7,784 nucleotides of DNA from an uncultured Pseudomonadota bacterium (GTDB lineage Bacteria; Pseudomonadota; Alphaproteobacteria; Rs-D84). Under the pieces are notes generated by a model, which worked only from the letters and a program-made list of their open reading frames with translations, did no database searches and was not told the origin of the DNA. The stretch covers positions 600-8,383 of the forward strand of contig CACYQE010000036.1 in the NCBI GenBank assembly GCA_902776515.1, read 5' to 3'. Positions 5,769-7,784 of the stretch are shown here, in pieces. The first letter of the stretch is position 1. The number at the start of each line of letters is the position of its first letter. The translations under genes were made by a program, and so were the position numbers.

Positions 5769-7784
5769 ATGAAATTAAAAAAAGTCTTTCGTGTATTTTT
5801 GCATATAATTTTTTGGTTCGTTGTTGCACTTATTGCAATGGTTGCGGCGATGTTTTTAATTTATGGTGGTAATTTACCAGATTATAAAAAACTCGCAACA
5901 TACGCACCACCTGTTGCCACACGTTTATATGCCGCAGATGGCAGTTTACTTATCGAATACGCCGAAGAACGCCGTGTATTTATTGATTTTGAAGATATGC
6001 CACCACAATTGATTAATGCATTCGTTGCCGCCGAAGATCAAAATTTTTGGACACATCCCGGCATTGATGCCCAGGGTATTTTACGTGCATCAATAAATAA
6101 TTTTATGCGTGTTCTTGGTTTTAACACCACGTTTACAGGTGCATCGACAATAACTCAACAGGTTGCAAAAAACTTTTTTTTGAATTCCGATCGAACAATT
6201 TCACGCAAAATCAAGGAAGCCATATTGGCATTACGTTTGGAACGTACTTTTTCAAAACAACACATAATGACACTTTATTTGAATCAAATTTTCCTTGGTG
6301 CACGTGCATACGGTGTGGGTTCTGCGGCATTGATGTATTTTAATAAACCGGTATCAAAATTAAGTTTGTCTGAATGTGCGTTTTTGGCCTCGCTGCCCAA
6401 GGCCCCAAACGACCGTGCCCGTGCCGAAGAACGGCGTAACTATGTTTTGCGGCGTATGGTTGAAGAAGGATATATAACCAAAGATGAAGCCGCCACCGCT
6501 GCATCAGAACCATTGAATATAAACAGTGGTTTTACCGCACAAATGGAACCTGCGTTTCAATATTTTGCCGAAGAGGTTCGCCGTGAATTATTGAACAAGC
6601 TGGGACGTGATGCTTTATACAACGAGGGTTTGTATATCAAAACGACCATCATTCCCGAATACCAACGTGCTGCATCGGCCGCATTAAACAAGGTTTTGGA
6701 TACGTATAACAACGGTCGAACAGATAAATTACAAGGTGCCGTTATCGCAATGAATCCACATACTGGGCGTGTATTGGCGATGTCGGGTGGACGTTCTTTT
6801 TCGGAAAGCTCTTTTAATCGTGCAACCCAGGCAATGCGTCAAATAGGCAGTACGATTAAACCGTTTGTTTATTTGGCTGCATTGGAACGCGGAATGTCCC
6901 CCCAGGCAATGTTATCAGACACCCCAATTGTCGGATGGCGTGAAAACGACAGTCTTTGGAAGCCTGAAAATTACGATAAAAAATTCCTTGGCGACATACC
7001 ATTAAGATTGTCGTTGGAAACATCACGAAACGTGCCAAGTGTTAGACTGGTCGATAAAATAGGCGTTGATAACGCTATCGAGGTTGCACAACGTTTCGGC
7101 GTATATCCACGTGATATGAAAAATTTGAACTTGTCAATGGCACTGGGGTCTGGGGAAACCACGTTGGAAAAATTGGTGTTGGGGTATTCGGCGTTTGTAA
7201 ACGGTGGACGCAAAATAGAACCACAAATGGTCGACTATATCGAAGACCGGTATGGTAATGTTATTGGCGGCAAAAAAAGTCAGATTTTGGAATGGTCACC
7301 GGATTTATTACCCCCAGAAACCAAAGTTGAATCAGAGCCTTTGTCCGACCCCCAGAGTTTATATCAATTGGTTTCTATATTACAGGGTGTCGTTGAACGC
7401 GGAACCGGTCGCCAGGCGGCAATTCCTGGGCACACTATCGCCGGTAAAACAGGAACAACCAATGATGTCAAAGATGTTTGGTTTGTCGGCTTTTCCAAGG
7501 ACGTTATTGCGGGGGTCTATCTGGGATATGATACCCCAAAACCATTGGGACGTGGTGCCGGCAGTCACATGGCCGCAAACGTGTTTGCAGAATTTATGAA
7601 AGTGGTATTAGCAAACCAAAAAAATCAACCGTTTGCTGTTCCGGATGGGTTGAATTTCGTGCGTGTCAATCGCCGCAGTGGTGCCGCCGCATCAAAGGAT
7701 CCAAACGGGACAATTATTACCGAAGCATTTAAAATTGGTCAATCGCCAAATGCCGCTATTGAAGAAAATACAACAGAAACAAAA
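5769..7784 (+). CDS. mrcA: Class A penicillin-binding protein (PBP1A family), bifunctional peptidoglycan synthase; 3' end beyond the window
   Basis: The frame is open for 672 codons to the window edge with no stop, so the C-terminus is missing. A membrane anchor (residues 10-32) is followed by a GT51 glycosyltransferase domain (about 48-212). It carries EDQNFWTHPGID (89-100, catalytic Glu89), GASTITQQVAKNFFL (124-138), RKIKEAILALRLE (146-158) and LNQIFLGARAYGVGSAA (171-187). The transpeptidase domain (about 322-610) has S361-T-I-K364, S419-R-N421 and K560-T-G562, so both activities should be intact. It polymerises and crosslinks glycan strands in the periplasm. Only a short linker with GLYIKTTI and a helix (287-320) separates the domains, so the OB-like insert of proteobacterial PBP1A is absent. 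The beta-lactam-binding motif reads RQIGSTIKP where RQPGSxFKP is usual. The symbol is by family only and is provisional given the missing insert. The start follows from the cytoplasmic MKLKK before the anchor. Confidence 0.9.
   Translation, partial: MKLKKVFRVFLHIIFWFVVALIAMVAAMFLIYGGNLPDYKKLATYAPPVATRLYAADGSLLIEYAEERRVFIDFEDMPPQLINAFVAAEDQNFWTHPGIDAQGILRASINNFMRVLGFNTTFTGASTITQQVAKNFFLNSDRTISRKIKEAILALRLERTFSKQHIMTLYLNQIFLGARAYGVGSAALMYFNKPVSKLSLSECAFLASLPKAPNDRARAEERRNYVLRRMVEEGYITKDEAATAASEPLNINSGFTAQMEPAFQYFAEEVRRELLNKLGRDALYNEGLYIKTTIIPEYQRAASAALNKVLDTYNNGRTDKLQGAVIAMNPHTGRVLAMSGGRSFSESSFNRATQAMRQIGSTIKPFVYLAALERGMSPQAMLSDTPIVGWRENDSLWKPENYDKKFLGDIPLRLSLETSRNVPSVRLVDKIGVDNAIEVAQRFGVYPRDMKNLNLSMALGSGETTLEKLVLGYSAFVNGGRKIEPQMVDYIEDRYGNVIGGKKSQILEWSPDLLPPETKVESEPLSDPQSLYQLVSILQGVVERGTGRQAAIPGHTIAGKTGTTNDVKDVWFVGFSKDVIAGVYLGYDTPKPLGRGAGSHMAANVFAEFMKVVLANQKNQPFAVPDGLNFVRVNRRSGAAASKDPNGTIITEAFKIGQSPNAAIEENTTETK

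Noticed and set aside
7252..7599. A 115-codon plus-strand frame within the PBP gene
   Set aside because: It lies out of frame inside the transpeptidase domain, which has all three catalytic motifs in the other frame.

Overview
The window is AT-rich, gene-dense bacterial DNA that uses the standard bacterial code (TAA and TGA both serve as stops). It most likely comes from an uncultured, possibly host-associated alphaproteobacterium. The main clue is the ribosomal protein L31, which has the alphaproteobacterial form (a TDG motif in place of the first cysteine pair, then HPAWTG and a KKF-GFG ending). The multiplied VirB6-like genes also recall Rickettsiales-type secretion loci. The lineage is an inference from family resemblance; no rRNA or other marker is present. 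No gap between genes exceeds about 110 bases, and I see no tRNA, rRNA, CRISPR array or insertion sequence.

Bases 1-4034 form a secretion or conjugation membrane-protein locus. Three large polytopic proteins of the VirB6/TrbL type, recognisably related to one another but strongly diverged, are encoded from a central divergent promoter. Two run leftward (428 aa, then 413 aa, with a 4-base ATGA overlap) and are followed by the start of a further small membrane protein that leaves the window. One runs rightward (436 aa). The 62-base divergent region holds a perfect 13-base inverted repeat. Each arm carries an extended -10 box pointing outward, so the two promoters should be mutually exclusive.

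Bases 4035-4631 hold a terminator, a copy of the same promoter 13-mer, and an orphan 171-aa protein of unknown function whose start lies exactly as far from its -10 box as that of the 436-aa gene. A hairpin terminator overlaps its stop codon.

Bases 4640-5707 are a housekeeping operon with ordinary promoter and Shine-Dalgarno signals: rpmE (L31), then an inositol-monophosphatase-family protein whose metal-binding motifs have all been replaced (a probable pseudoenzyme), then a terminator. Bases 5769 to the end carry a class A penicillin-binding protein (glycosyltransferase plus transpeptidase, both catalytic sets intact) that lacks the OB-like insert usual in proteobacterial PBP1A. It is cut by the window end.

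The most interesting points are the symmetric divergent promoter switch, the repeated 13-mer promoter with apparently leaderless starts, the triplicated VirB6-like family with its CWxC motif, the dead phosphatase beside rpmE, and the compact PBP.
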